From Leptofilum sp050292445 (GTDB lineage Bacteria > Chloroflexota > Anaerolineae > Promineifilales > Promineifilaceae): a DNA stretch of 11,209 nt. Made by a program: the position numbers and the translations under genes. Positions 1 to 6,913 of the stretch are shown in pieces. The stretch covers positions 1 through 11,209 of the forward strand of contig JBNKLQ010000205.1 of NCBI GenBank assembly GCA_050292445.1, given 5' to 3'. The notes beneath the pieces are model-generated. The model saw nothing but the letters and a program-made list of their open reading frames with translations. It did not search any database and was not told the origin of the DNA. Each line of letters begins with the position of its first letter. Within the stretch, counting starts at the first letter, position 1.

Positions 1-146
1 AGGTGGTTGGGCAAGCTGCTGGCCGACAACCCATCAAAAAAGTGGGCATTGGCCGACAGCCCGTGCAAAATGATGATGGTTGGCTCCTCCCCAGGGTGGT
101 CGAGATAGTGAAGAGAGATTCCGTTGGTTTGCGTGTATTTGTCCAT
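1..146 (-). CDS. Alpha/beta hydrolase, N-terminal 48 residues (cut by window edge)
   Basis: Reading the minus strand from the ATG at 144-146 gives an open frame of 48 codons running off the left edge. It begins MDKYTQTNGISLHYLDHPG and continues into a beta strand ending in ILHGLSANAHFFDGL. The pattern 'short N-terminal strand, HY, small turn, hydrophobic strand, HG' is typical of the start of alpha/beta-hydrolase-fold enzymes, where the HG pair contributes to the oxyanion hole. The nucleophile elbow and the rest of the triad lie outside the window, so the substrate cannot be told. The only ribosome site visible is a weak GGGA just upstream. The start lies immediately after a palindromic repeat separating it from the acyl-CoA ligase. 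Family confidence is moderate to good; the exact enzyme is unknown. Confidence 0.72.
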   Translation of the reverse strand, partial: MDKYTQTNGISLHYLDHPGEEPTIIILHGLSANAHFFDGLSASSLPNH

Positions 147-153
147 TTTTCCC

Positions 154-226
154 AGTGATCAGTATTCAGTAGGTCAGTAATCAGTATGCGGTTCACTGAA
201 CACTGACTCACTGATTACTGAATACT
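154..226. repeat. Intergenic palindromic repeat built of CAGTATTCAGTA / CAGTAATCAGT units
   Basis: AGTATTCAGTA (161-171) is perfectly inverted as TACTGAATACT (216-226). A second pairing, TCAGTAATCAGT (174-185) with ACTGATTACTGA (210-221), competes with it, and GTTCACTGAAC (191-201) is a small palindrome in the centre. The element fills the whole gap between the ligase and the hydrolase, and its right arm overlaps the ligase stop codon (225-227). It may act as a terminator or be a dispersed intergenic repeat of the host genome; a second copy is not present in this window. Confidence 0.7.
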
Positions 227-1766
227 AAATTTCCGTGTCTTTATCTTCCCAATACGGCTGGCGCATGACGCGCTTGAGTGTTTTGCCCGCCACGCTGCGA
301 GGAAAATCGTCCATGATGACGATGCGGCTCACTTTCTGGTAGCGGGCTTCCACCCGCTCGTTTACCCAGGCCATGAGCGCTTCTTCGCTAATAGTGCCTG
401 GCTCATGCAGAATGACGGTAGCCATTGGGGTTTCGCCCCATTTGTCGTCGGGAATGCCGAAGACGGCCGTTTCCCTCACCGCCGGATGCTGCACAATCAA
501 CTCCTCAATATCGCGTGGATAAACGTTGACCCCGCCAGAAATGATCAAATCTTTTTGCCGATCCACTAAATAAAGGAAACCATCCTCGTCTACGTAACCC
601 AAATCGCCGCTGAATAGCCAGCCGTCCCGAATGGCGTTGGCCGTTAGGTCGGGCCGTTTGTAGTAGCCGGGCATGGTGATAGGACCGCGTCCCACAATTT
701 CACCCACTTCGCCGGGAGCGCACAGGTCGCCTTCGGCATTCACAATCCTCATTTCAAACAGTGGCGGCGGAGCACCCACGCTGCCAGGCTTTTGCGGATA
801 GTCATACTTGTCCAGAATGGTGACAAAGCCTTCGGTGAGGCCGTACAGTTCGTAAAAGCGGCCAGGCAGGTGCCGGTCGAGTTCTTCTTTGTGCTCCAGA
901 TGCAGCGGCGCGCCCACGGAGCAAATCATTTCCAGCGATTGCATCTTGTCGGCGCTGAAGTTGGGCGCGTGCATCATGGCGATAATTTGCGAGGGCACCA
1001 TCATGATGTGGGTGACTTTTTCCTGGGCCACCGTTTCAATTAGCGCTTCGGCGTCAAAGTATGGGTGCAAAATATATTGACAGCCCAGGAACATGGCGGG
1101 CATGAGGGTGAGAAAAGCACCGTTGAAAACAAGCGAACCGGTGTGCAAAATAACGCTCTCTGGGGTGATGCGGTAAGCGGTGGAAAAGCTGGTGCAGTAG
1201 GCGGCGCGGATGGCGTGGGTGTGCACAATCCCTTTGGGTAAGCCGGTTGTGCCGCTGCTGTAAATGATGTTGTAGGGGTCTTCTTCGTGGATGTCGGTAG
1301 TGGGTGGTTCGGTTTCGGAGGATACGGCCGTTAAATCATGGTAATGCTGGTAACCGTCTTGGTTACCATCGATCAAAATGAATCGCTCTGCCGTGATGTG
1401 GGTCAGGTCTTGGCGAATTTTGTCCAGCTCTGGAGCAAAATTGGTGTTGGTGACCGCGGCCAGGCTGTCGGAATCGTTGAGCAGGCGGCTAAGGCCGCTG
1501 CCGCGCAGCATGGGGCTGAGGGGCACCACGACCACGCCCAATTTGGCCACGGCCCAAAATAGCTCCAATTGCTCCAGGCAGTTGGGCAAAATGGTGGCCA
1601 GCTTGTCCCCTTTTTGCAACCCAAGCTGCACCAGGGCGTTGGCGATGCGGTTCACACGGCCGTTTAGCTGGCGGTAGGTGAGGGTATGATTTTGGAAGAT
1701 TACGGCCGTTTTATCAGGACGATAGATTGCGTGCCTGGGTAACAAGGTCCCAATGTTCACATGCAT
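225..1766 (-). CDS. AMP-forming acyl-CoA synthetase/ligase (ANL superfamily)
   Basis: A 513-residue protein, the usual length for class I acyl-CoA synthetases, which activate a carboxylic acid with ATP to an acyl-adenylate and then form the CoA thioester. Visible motifs, in order, are: P-loop IIYSSGTTGLPKG at residues 167-179; YGLTE at 308-312; SGDLG at 386-390, with Asp388 expected to bind ribose; the hinge DRQKDLI at 402-408; GGVNVYP at 411-417; and C-terminal GKTLKR at 495-500, with Lys496 as the expected adenylation lysine. All key residues are present, so the enzyme looks intact. There is no N-terminal signal, suggesting a cytosolic protein. The ATG at 1764-1766 is preceded by a purine-rich GAGAGAAAG. 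Chain-length preference (medium, long or aromatic) cannot be read from these motifs. It lies between a lipid hydrolase (upstream) and an alpha/beta hydrolase (downstream) on the same strand, which fits acyl turnover but does not prove it. Confidence 0.93.
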   Translation of the reverse strand: MHVNIGTLLPRHAIYRPDKTAVIFQNHTLTYRQLNGRVNRIANALVQLGLQKGDKLATILPNCLEQLELFWAVAKLGVVVVPLSPMLRGSGLSRLLNDSDSLAAVTNTNFAPELDKIRQDLTHITAERFILIDGNQDGYQHYHDLTAVSSETEPPTTDIHEEDPYNIIYSSGTTGLPKGIVHTHAIRAAYCTSFSTAYRITPESVILHTGSLVFNGAFLTLMPAMFLGCQYILHPYFDAEALIETVAQEKVTHIMMVPSQIIAMMHAPNFSADKMQSLEMICSVGAPLHLEHKEELDRHLPGRFYELYGLTEGFVTILDKYDYPQKPGSVGAPPPLFEMRIVNAEGDLCAPGEVGEIVGRGPITMPGYYKRPDLTANAIRDGWLFSGDLGYVDEDGFLYLVDRQKDLIISGGVNVYPRDIEELIVQHPAVRETAVFGIPDDKWGETPMATVILHEPGTISEEALMAWVNERVEARYQKVSRIVIMDDFPRSVAGKTLKRVMRQPYWEDKDTEI

Positions 1767-1874
1767 AACTTTCTCTCGGTATCTGTTGCTCCTCTTCCCA
1801 GGAGCGACTGCTGGTACGGGTTAAGCCTAATCCATTTGGACAGTTTACCAAAGAGAGGTTGCCTAAAAGTAACA

Positions 1875-1906
1875 AAACTGCCCAATTGCGGGGAATCGGG
1901 CAGTTT
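1875..1906 (-). terminator. Hairpin terminator, probably for the patatin-like gene
   Basis: AAACTGCCC (1875-1883) pairs perfectly with GGGCAGTTT (1898-1906) around a 14-base loop. Read on the minus strand the stem is followed by TTTTGTTACTTTT, a T-rich tail. It lies about 110 bases beyond the patatin stop and upstream of the ligase, so it may end transcripts from the patatin side. The rest of 1767-1874 shows no convincing gene. Confidence 0.55.
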
Positions 1907-1918
1907 GCCTGTGGGGAT

Positions 1919-2004
1919 CACCGATAAAATCGCGGAGACGCAAAGATCGCGGAGTTTTAAAAAATTCTGGAGAAAAACTCTGCGTCCTCCGCGCCTTTGC
2001 GGTG
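1919..2004. repeat. Long imperfect hairpin repeat (CACCG...CGGTG type)
   Basis: The left arm begins CACCG at 1919 and contains CGCGGAGACGCAAAG and CGCGGAGTTTT. The right arm is its imperfect inverse, AAAACTCTGCG...CTCCGCGCCTTTGCGGTG, ending at 2004. Arms of about 35 bases enclose an AT-rich centre. CGCAAAGG/CGCGGAGG/ACGCAGAG blocks like these are a frequent style of dispersed intergenic repeat in environmental bacteria; that is recollection, not something shown here. It sits 14 bases after the patatin stop and may also act as a transcription end. Confidence 0.65.
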
Positions 2005-2018
2005 AAATAAAAAAGGAA

Positions 2019-3047
2019 TCATGCTGGGACGGGTTCTGCGATGGGCAGCAGCCTTTCTACCAGGGCATCTAGTTCGGCTTCGTGCTCGTCGGCCAGCTGC
2101 ACACCCAGGGCCAGCAGCCGGTCCATGTTGGTTGGGGTGACGTTGTCTAGCTCAGCCAGCTTCGTGTCGTTGGTGGCAATCGTGGGCTGGAGCCGCAGGT
2201 AGTTCTCGGAACGGCCGTGTGCCGTAAATAACTGCCGCATCTGATAATCCACTGTTTCTGACGCACCAGCCATCATAATGTCGATGAGCGGTTGCAGCCA
2301 TTGCACCATGCCCCAATCCTTCACGCTCCGGTACGGGTACGATTTGGTCACTTGGCCTGTGCCCAACGACAGAACGATCATGTTTTCCGCTGTCGGGTTG
2401 TCTGCCAGCTTGCGGTATGCTTCCACATAGGCGCACATGGTGGGATTGTTGGCAAACAGTCCACCATCTACGTAGGCATAGGGGTTACGGCCGTTTTCAC
2501 CAGGCATCGCTTCAAAATAGGTTGGTGCCGCTGAAGTTGCTCGCGCTACCACCTTGATCGGATAATCCTTGTCATCGTTGCGGGCGTCGTGCTGGGTGAA
2601 GAATTTGGCTTTGCGACGGGTGACGTCGTAGGCGGTGATGAGGCAGGGCTTAATGAGCTGGCTCAACCACAAGTTACCGACGCGGTCGTCGATGAGCTGT
2701 TCCAGGCCGCGTGCCTCGTACCGTTCGTCCCGCAGTCCATTCAGCGACTGAATACGTTTGATCAGTGGCGCGTCAAAAATCTCAGCGCCATGATCCAGGT
2801 ACAGGTCAACAATGTCCTGGGCCGTAAAAGCAGGCGTCCACTCATTTTCGCCGGGAGCCAGCAGTAGACAGGTGATGAGCCCTCCCGTGCTGGTGCCGGC
2901 AATCAGGTCGAAAAATTCGGCCAGACGAGCCTCGTCGCGCCCTGTGCGCTGTTGAAACTTGCGCTCCAAGCTCACCAAAATCCGCGCCGGAATCAGGCCA
3001 CGGATCCCACCCCCATCAATTGTAAGAATTCGCGTCTGTTTTTTCAT
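2019..3047 (-). CDS. Patatin-like phospholipase / acyl hydrolase
   Basis: A 342-residue protein with the complete patatin signature. The oxyanion-hole loop DGGGIRG is at residues 11-17, the nucleophile elbow GTSTGG at 51-56 (Ser53), and the dyad aspartate is in DGG at 194-196 (Asp194), followed by LFANNP. The fold uses a Ser-Asp dyad to cleave acyl esters of membrane lipids or galactolipids. No signal peptide or membrane helix is visible, so a cytosolic or peripheral enzyme is expected. The ATG at 3045-3047 is preceded by an excellent GGAGGT (3057-3062), fixing the start. Patatin enzymes also serve as CBASS anti-phage effectors (CapV), but no CD-NTase cyclase gene lies nearby, so a housekeeping or lipid-remodelling role is more likely. 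The gap to the downstream ligase holds two hairpins, suggesting separate transcripts. Confidence 0.93.
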   Translation of the reverse strand: MKKQTRILTIDGGGIRGLIPARILVSLERKFQQRTGRDEARLAEFFDLIAGTSTGGLITCLLLAPGENEWTPAFTAQDIVDLYLDHGAEIFDAPLIKRIQSLNGLRDERYEARGLEQLIDDRVGNLWLSQLIKPCLITAYDVTRRKAKFFTQHDARNDDKDYPIKVVARATSAAPTYFEAMPGENGRNPYAYVDGGLFANNPTMCAYVEAYRKLADNPTAENMIVLSLGTGQVTKSYPYRSVKDWGMVQWLQPLIDIMMAGASETVDYQMRQLFTAHGRSENYLRLQPTIATNDTKLAELDNVTPTNMDRLLALGVQLADEHEAELDALVERLLPIAEPVPA

Positions 3048-3140
3048 GACAACTTTACCTCCATTAAGCTAAACGAAGGCGCTGCCATTTTTGCGGAATG
3101 ATTTTTGTGAAAGAGGGGTGAATGTTGGTGGAAACGGCCG

Positions 3141-3443
3141 TTACCCAATCACCTGATACAAATGCGTCTGGGTCCGATTCCAGTCGAATAAATCTTGCAC
3201 CGATTGCAGCCACGCCTGGTAAGTTGAATCGGTTGCTGCCCAGGTGTTCAGCGCTTCAAACTGGGCCAATGTTTGGAACCGGGAGACAACATGAATGCGA
3301 AAGCTATCTCCGGCAAAATTGGTTAAAATTTCAGTGGTGGCACCGTAATTATTGAGGAGCTGGCTTAACTCTTTTAGCAATTCCACCCCTTCCGTCTTCC
3401 TCTCTGGAACATGGTAAACTGTTACTGTGCGATAGTAATTCAT
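3141..3443 (-). CDS. Small dimeric alpha/beta-barrel (ABM/NIPSNAP-like) protein
   Basis: A 100-residue soluble protein. Strand-helix-strand-helix pattern: YYRTVTVYHV (strand), a helix over residues 17-34, TEILTNFAGDSFRIHVVSRF (two strands), then a helix with TLAQFEALNTWAATDSTYQAWLQ. This layout and the 'F..L..FEA......D..Y..W' helix resemble ferredoxin-like dimeric barrels such as NIPSNAP and ABM proteins, which include monooxygenases and many members of unknown role. No catalytic residue can be named, so no reaction is assigned. The ATG at 3441-3443 follows AAGGTG (3452-3457). It precedes the patatin gene by 93 bases on the same strand. The fold assignment is by pattern only. Confidence 0.78.
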   Translation of the reverse strand: MNYYRTVTVYHVPERKTEGVELLKELSQLLNNYGATTEILTNFAGDSFRIHVVSRFQTLAQFEALNTWAATDSTYQAWLQSVQDLFDWNRTQTHLYQVIG

Positions 3444-3525
3444 CTCTTGTCACCTTTTTCTTCGTGGGCACTCCCCGCCCATCCTAAGTTTTTATAAGGG
3501 TAAACTTTCCCGATATTGATAAAAA

Positions 3526-3560
3526 ATGGCCTACCGTAACAAATTGTTGCGGTAGGCCAT
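3526..3560 (-). terminator. Strong intrinsic terminator for the Met-Pro peptide gene
   Basis: ATGGCCTACCG (3526-3536) is matched by CGGTAGGCCAT (3550-3560), and pairing extends inward through TAACAA/TTGTTG with one wobble, giving up to 17 paired bases. On the minus strand the stem is directly followed by TTTTTT (3526-3521). It begins 21 bases after the stop codon of the 33-aa peptide gene, making that gene a self-contained minus-strand unit. Confidence 0.85.
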
Positions 3561-3580
3561 GTCCCAATTGTTGCCCAGAG

Positions 3581-3682
3581 CTATTTTGGTAATTGTGGCA
3601 TCGGCAATGGCATCTGGGGTAACCGAGGCATTGGCATCTCTGGCATGGGCATTGGCATAGATTTGCTTGGCATTTGATTCAT
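3581..3682 (-). CDS. 33-aa methionine-proline-rich peptide
   Basis: A short open frame, ATG at 3680-3682 to TAG at 3581-3583, encodes 33 residues beginning MNQMPSKSMPMPMPEMPMP and ending LPMPQLPK. Nine residues are Met and eleven are Pro, in MP dipeptides spaced two to five residues apart. Support for a real gene comes from the AGGAG (3690-3694) exactly seven bases upstream, a strong terminator 21 bases downstream, and a promoter module shared with another small gene (see 3727-3763 and 6914-6950). No signal peptide, Cys or membrane helix is present; the peptide should be disordered or form an extended polyproline-like chain. Met-rich MxM patterns can bind Cu(I) or Ag(I), and short peptides next to regulators can be signals or modified-peptide precursors. 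Both are guesses; I recognise no family. Confidence 0.72.
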   Translation of the reverse strand: MNQMPSKSMPMPMPEMPMPRLPQMPLPMPQLPK

Positions 3683-3726
3683 GGTTGTTCTCCTTGAACG
3701 AATATGGATTTGAGTAAGATGGTTTT

Positions 3727-3763
3727 AGGATAGGAAACGGCCGTCAGCAGTTCGTGAACAGTT
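3727..3763. promoter_or_regulatory. Bidirectional promoter module 1 with 11-bp direct repeats
   Basis: On the minus strand TATCCT (3732-3727) is a -10 candidate for the Met-Pro peptide. Nine bases upstream of it begin two 11-base direct repeats, read on the plus strand as CGTCAGCAGTT (3742-3752) and CGTGAACAGTT (3753-3763), identical at 9 of 11 positions. ACGGCCGT (3737-3744) lies between. The same arrangement recurs at 6914. Direct repeats of 11-bp period ending about 8-9 bp from the -10 are the known site type of SARP activators (DnrI, ActII-ORF4). The repeats also lie upstream of the BTAD regulator on the plus strand, suggesting autoregulation. Confidence 0.65.
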
Positions 3764-3787
3764 TTCGCGTAAAGCGGACTGGCGTCT

Positions 3788-3793
3788 TACAAT
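3788..3793 (+). promoter_or_regulatory. -10 box of the BTAD regulator gene, leaderless start
   Basis: TACAAT stands five bases before the ATG at 3799, so transcription should start at or next to the start codon, giving a leaderless mRNA. No TTGACA-like -35 is visible 17 bases upstream (TCGCGT), as often seen at activator-dependent promoters. The last repeat unit of module 1 ends 24 bases upstream. Confidence 0.6.
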
Positions 3794-3798
3794 TCAGC

Positions 3799-6654
3799 AT
3801 GGCGCAGCTCACCCTTTCCTTTTTAGGTACATTTCAGGTGGTATTGGGGGATGACCTCATCACCAAATTTCGTTCGGCTAACGTGCAGGGATTGTTGGTG
3901 TATCTGGTGCTGCATCCGGGGCGGGCCCTGTCGCGGGATGTGCTGGCGGCGCTGTTTTGGCCCAACGAGCCGGACAGTACGGCGCGAACCAACTTCCGGC
4001 AGACGCTGTATCAGCTGCGCAAATTAGTAGAAAAAGACGAAGACGTAGAACGGCCGTTTTTCACCGTCACCCGCCAATCCGTTCAGTTTAACCCGGACAG
4101 TGACCACCAATGTGATGTCACTTTGTTTTTGCAGGCGCTTAAATTAGGAGATTTGGCAACGGCCGTTTCTCTCTATGCTGGTGAGCTGCTGCCCGGTTTT
4201 ACCTGCGACAGTTTGGAATTTGAAGATTGGCTGCGACGGGAGCGGGAGCGGCTGCACGGTCTCGCGCTAGACGCTTTGCAGCAGCGGGCTGACTGGCTGC
4301 TACAAAGCGGCGAATTCACCGGAGCCAAAGCAATGTGCCAACAACAGTTGGCCTTAGAGCCGTGGCGGGAGCTAGCCCACCGGCAGCTGATGCAGGCACA
4401 TGCCCTCACAGGTGACCGCCAGGCAGCTCTGGCTCAGTTTGAAGCCTGCAAAGAAACGCTGTGGGCAGAACTGGCCGCAGAGCCAGAGCAAGAAACTGTT
4501 GCTTTGGCCGAGCAAATTAATGCCGGGGAAGAGATTCAGCTGCGACCACAGCCCCGCCACAATCTCATTGCGCCCGTTACACCCTACTTTGGCCGCGAAG
4601 ATGATTTGGCAGCCGTGCGGGTGCACATCACGAACCGGGATTACCGGCTGGTGACGCTGGTGGGTGAGGGCGGCATTGGCAAGTCACGGCTGGCGTTGGA
4701 GGTGGCCTGGCAGCTACGGGATCAATTTGCCGATGGTGTCTGGTTTGTGCCATTAGCGGGATTAGAGTCGAGGGCAAATTTACAGGATGTGATTGCGACG
4801 GCCGTTTTACAAACGCTCGATCAGCCACTGGCGGGACAGCAGTCGGCCAAAGCGCAACTGCTTGCCTTTTTGCGTGAGCGGCAGCTATTGCTGGTGCTGG
4901 ACAATTTTGAGCATTTGCTGGATGGGGCCGAACTGGTGCTAGATTTATTGCAGCAAGCACCAGGTGTTTGTGTCATTTGCACCTCGCGGGAACCGCTGAA
5001 TTTCCAGGCGGAGTGGGTGCTGCCGCTGGAACGATTGCCGCTGCCGCCCATTGCCGATCCGTTTTTGAACACAACGGCCGTTCCCCAAGACCCGACTACC
5101 TTCTCTGCTGTGCAGCTTTTTGTGGATCGGGCGCAGCGGGCCAACGGCCGTTTCCAGCTCAGCGACGACAATGTAAACAAAGTAGTGACCTTGTGTCGCC
5201 TGCTCGCAGGCTTGCCGCTGGCGCTGGAGCTGGCGGCTTCGGCCTTGCGCCACCAAACGCTCAGCCAGATCATTGCTGCTCTTCAACACTCCATCGACAC
5301 GCTGGCGACACGGCGGCGCGATATTCCCCCGCGTCACCGCTCTATGCGCGCCGTGTTCGACAGCTCCTGGGCACTGCTTACTCCAGCGGAGCAAACGCAG
5401 TTGGCCAACCTCTCCGTCTTTTCGGGGCCGTTTAGTGAGCGAGCGGCTGAGGCGGTGACCGAGGCAACGCTGTACGAGCTGCAAACGCTGGTGGAAAAAT
5501 CGCTGCTGCACAAACAGGGTGACCGGTTTGTGCTTCATGCCCTGCTGCGCCAGTTTGCTGCCGAAAAGCTGGCCGATTTCCCCCAAAGCGAAACGGCCGT
5601 TACGCGGCATAGCCATTATTATTTACAGGCGGTGGCCGATTTGGGCGGGGCGCTGAATGGCGAGATGCCTCATCTGGCGGTGCAGCGGATTGCCAGGGCG
5701 TTAGAAAATATTCGTGGGGCGTGGGGAACGGCCGTTGCGCGCGGTGATTGGGAGCGGTTGTCAGCTGCCCTGGTGCCGTTGTCCGACTTTTACCAGATTC
5801 GCGGCCTGTACCGCGAAGGGCTGCGGCTGCTTGGCGCTGCGGCAGACCGTCTGCAGGATGGTGAAAACCACGAGTCATTGGCCCAGGTGCTAACCCAGCA
5901 AGCCGCCATGCATGTGCGACTGTCTGCTTACCCGCAAGCGATTGCCATCATTGAAGAAGCGCTCTCGTTGACGACCGCAGCCTGGGTGGCGGCGCGACTG
6001 CACATCACCTGGGGGGAAGCGTTATGGCGGCAAGGTGAATTGGCCGAGGCAGAAATTAAATTGCGCCAGGCAATGGCCATTGCTCAAGAAATCAAATCGC
6101 ACCAGTTGATAGGGGTTGCCACTTATCATTTAGGTGTTTTGCACGATTTAAAAGGGGAACTTGAACAATCATTATCATATTTGGAGGACGCATTAGGGAT
6201 TTGGCAGCAGGCTAACAATCGGCGTTGGCAGGGCAATACGTTAACCAGTTTGGGTTTTGTTGCTCAAGAAATGAGCCAATGGATAAAAGCAGAGGAAGCG
6301 TTAACGGAAGCCTTAGCCTTAAGCCGTTCTGTGGCAGATAAACGGGGCGAAATAAACAGCCTGGGCAACCTAAGCAATGTATTTACGCAACAAGGTGCGT
6401 ATATTAAGGCTCGTAAACAGTTGTCGGAGGCGCTGAAGTTGGCTGAGATGACTGGCGATCAGCATGTTCAGGCCAGCCTCTACTACAATGTAGCCTGGAA
6501 TGCCCTGAATGCAGGCAGTTTTCAGGAAGCGGAAAGTGCTGCCAAAAAGGCACAGCAGCTGTTTGCTCTGGTTGGGGATAAACGAGGAGAAGGAAGAGTT
6601 CTGAAAATGCTTGATGCGTTTGATGAGAGGGAAAACAAAAACGGGAATGAATGA
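3799..6654 (+). CDS. BTAD-STAND ATPase-TPR transcriptional regulator (AfsR/SARP-like)
   Basis: A 951-residue regulator counted from the ATG at 3799. Residues 2-90 start with LTLSFLGTFQVVLGD and carry the OmpR-type winged-helix DNA-binding part (FWP...R.NFRQTLYQLRK). Residues 90-240 form the bacterial transcriptional activation domain (BTAD). A STAND/NB-ARC-type ATPase follows, with Walker A GEGGIGKS at 289-296 and Walker B LLLVLDNFEHLL at 363-374. A winged-helix linker with SMRAVFDSSWALL comes next, and about 320 C-terminal residues form TPR repeats. Such proteins are ATP-driven switches that sense a signal through the TPRs and activate promoters with 11-bp direct repeats. An upstream GTG at 3754 would add 15 residues, but the family begins at 'M..L...LG.F' and the -10 box lies between, so 3799 is preferred. 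Base composition falls in the TPR part after about 6090. Small peptide genes flank it on both sides. Confidence 0.93.
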   Translation: MAQLTLSFLGTFQVVLGDDLITKFRSANVQGLLVYLVLHPGRALSRDVLAALFWPNEPDSTARTNFRQTLYQLRKLVEKDEDVERPFFTVTRQSVQFNPDSDHQCDVTLFLQALKLGDLATAVSLYAGELLPGFTCDSLEFEDWLRRERERLHGLALDALQQRADWLLQSGEFTGAKAMCQQQLALEPWRELAHRQLMQAHALTGDRQAALAQFEACKETLWAELAAEPEQETVALAEQINAGEEIQLRPQPRHNLIAPVTPYFGREDDLAAVRVHITNRDYRLVTLVGEGGIGKSRLALEVAWQLRDQFADGVWFVPLAGLESRANLQDVIATAVLQTLDQPLAGQQSAKAQLLAFLRERQLLLVLDNFEHLLDGAELVLDLLQQAPGVCVICTSREPLNFQAEWVLPLERLPLPPIADPFLNTTAVPQDPTTFSAVQLFVDRAQRANGRFQLSDDNVNKVVTLCRLLAGLPLALELAASALRHQTLSQIIAALQHSIDTLATRRRDIPPRHRSMRAVFDSSWALLTPAEQTQLANLSVFSGPFSERAAEAVTEATLYELQTLVEKSLLHKQGDRFVLHALLRQFAAEKLADFPQSETAVTRHSHYYLQAVADLGGALNGEMPHLAVQRIARALENIRGAWGTAVARGDWERLSAALVPLSDFYQIRGLYREGLRLLGAAADRLQDGENHESLAQVLTQQAAMHVRLSAYPQAIAIIEEALSLTTAAWVAARLHITWGEALWRQGELAEAEIKLRQAMAIAQEIKSHQLIGVATYHLGVLHDLKGELEQSLSYLEDALGIWQQANNRRWQGNTLTSLGFVAQEMSQWIKAEEALTEALALSRSVADKRGEINSLGNLSNVFTQQGAYIKARKQLSEALKLAEMTGDQHVQASLYYNVAWNALNAGSFQEAESAAKKAQQLFALVGDKRGEGRVLKMLDAFDERENKNGNE

Positions 6655-6670
6655 TGATTCATCCCCGTTT
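6639..6670. terminator. Bidirectional terminator between regulator and 39-aa peptide gene
   Basis: AAACGGG-A-ATGAAT (6639-6652) pairs with ATTCAT-C-CCCGTTT (6657-6670) around the four-base loop GATG, with one A-C mismatch. The regulator's stop codon (6652-6654) is inside the hairpin. On the minus strand the stem is followed by TTTTTGTTTT, a good T-run, so it terminates the peptide gene whose stop is 40 bases away. On the plus strand the tail TTTGGATTTTAA serves the regulator less well. Confidence 0.75.
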
Positions 6671-6709
6671 GGATTTTAATATAGATTGTCTTATCTGTGT
6701 TGTTACGAC

Positions 6710-6829
6710 TTAACCACCGGTATGGCATCCGGCGCCAGTGCACATTGTGGTGCCGATGGCGATAAGTGGTTTGATGAACAGAATAGCTTGTGACAAAAAG
6801 AGAACACCCGAAATTGCAATACTAAACAT
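6710..6829 (-). CDS. 39-aa peptide with hydrophobic N-terminus and Cys-rich tail (CX4CH)
   Basis: ATG at 6827-6829 to TAA at 6710-6712 gives 39 residues starting MFSIAISGVLFLSQAILF and ending IGTTMCTGAGCHTGG. Residues 2-26 are hydrophobic and could span or enter the membrane; the tail has Cys30, Cys35 and His36 in a CX4CH pattern surrounded by Thr and Gly. AAAGGAGA (6837-6844) at ideal distance fixes this start; the frame is open further upstream (to 7039), but that part overlaps the promoter module and lacks a ribosome site. CX4CH is known as an alternative heme-c motif in tetraheme cytochromes c3, and Cys/Thr/Gly-rich tails are common in modified-peptide precursors. At 39 residues neither role is shown, and no modification enzyme is in the window. 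It has its own terminator (6639-6670) and shares its promoter type with the Met-Pro peptide gene. Confidence 0.72.
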   Translation of the reverse strand: MFSIAISGVLFLSQAILFIKPLIAIGTTMCTGAGCHTGG

Positions 6830-6913
6830 TTTAAAATCTCCTTTACGAACTGATTTTTCCGATACAAGTTGTGGGGTCCGGCCGGATGTCCCGTTGCTGT
6901 GTGAATTGCAAGC

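Noticed and set aside
154..226. CRISPR-like array because CAGTA units recur
   Set aside because: Units are only 11-12 bases, inverted rather than direct, with no spacers and no cas genes.
1761..2072. 103-aa plus-strand frame across the ligase-patatin gap
   Set aside because: It runs through two hairpin repeats and the end of the patatin gene antisense, has no ribosome site and no protein-like composition.
2019..3047. Patatin gene as a CBASS (CapV) anti-phage effector
   Set aside because: No CD-NTase, Cap2/Cap3 or other defence gene is nearby; the neighbours are acyl-metabolism genes.
3754..3798. Upstream GTG start for the first BTAD regulator (15 extra residues)
   Set aside because: The segment overlaps a direct-repeat unit and the TACAAT box, has no ribosome site, and family members begin at the LG.F strand.
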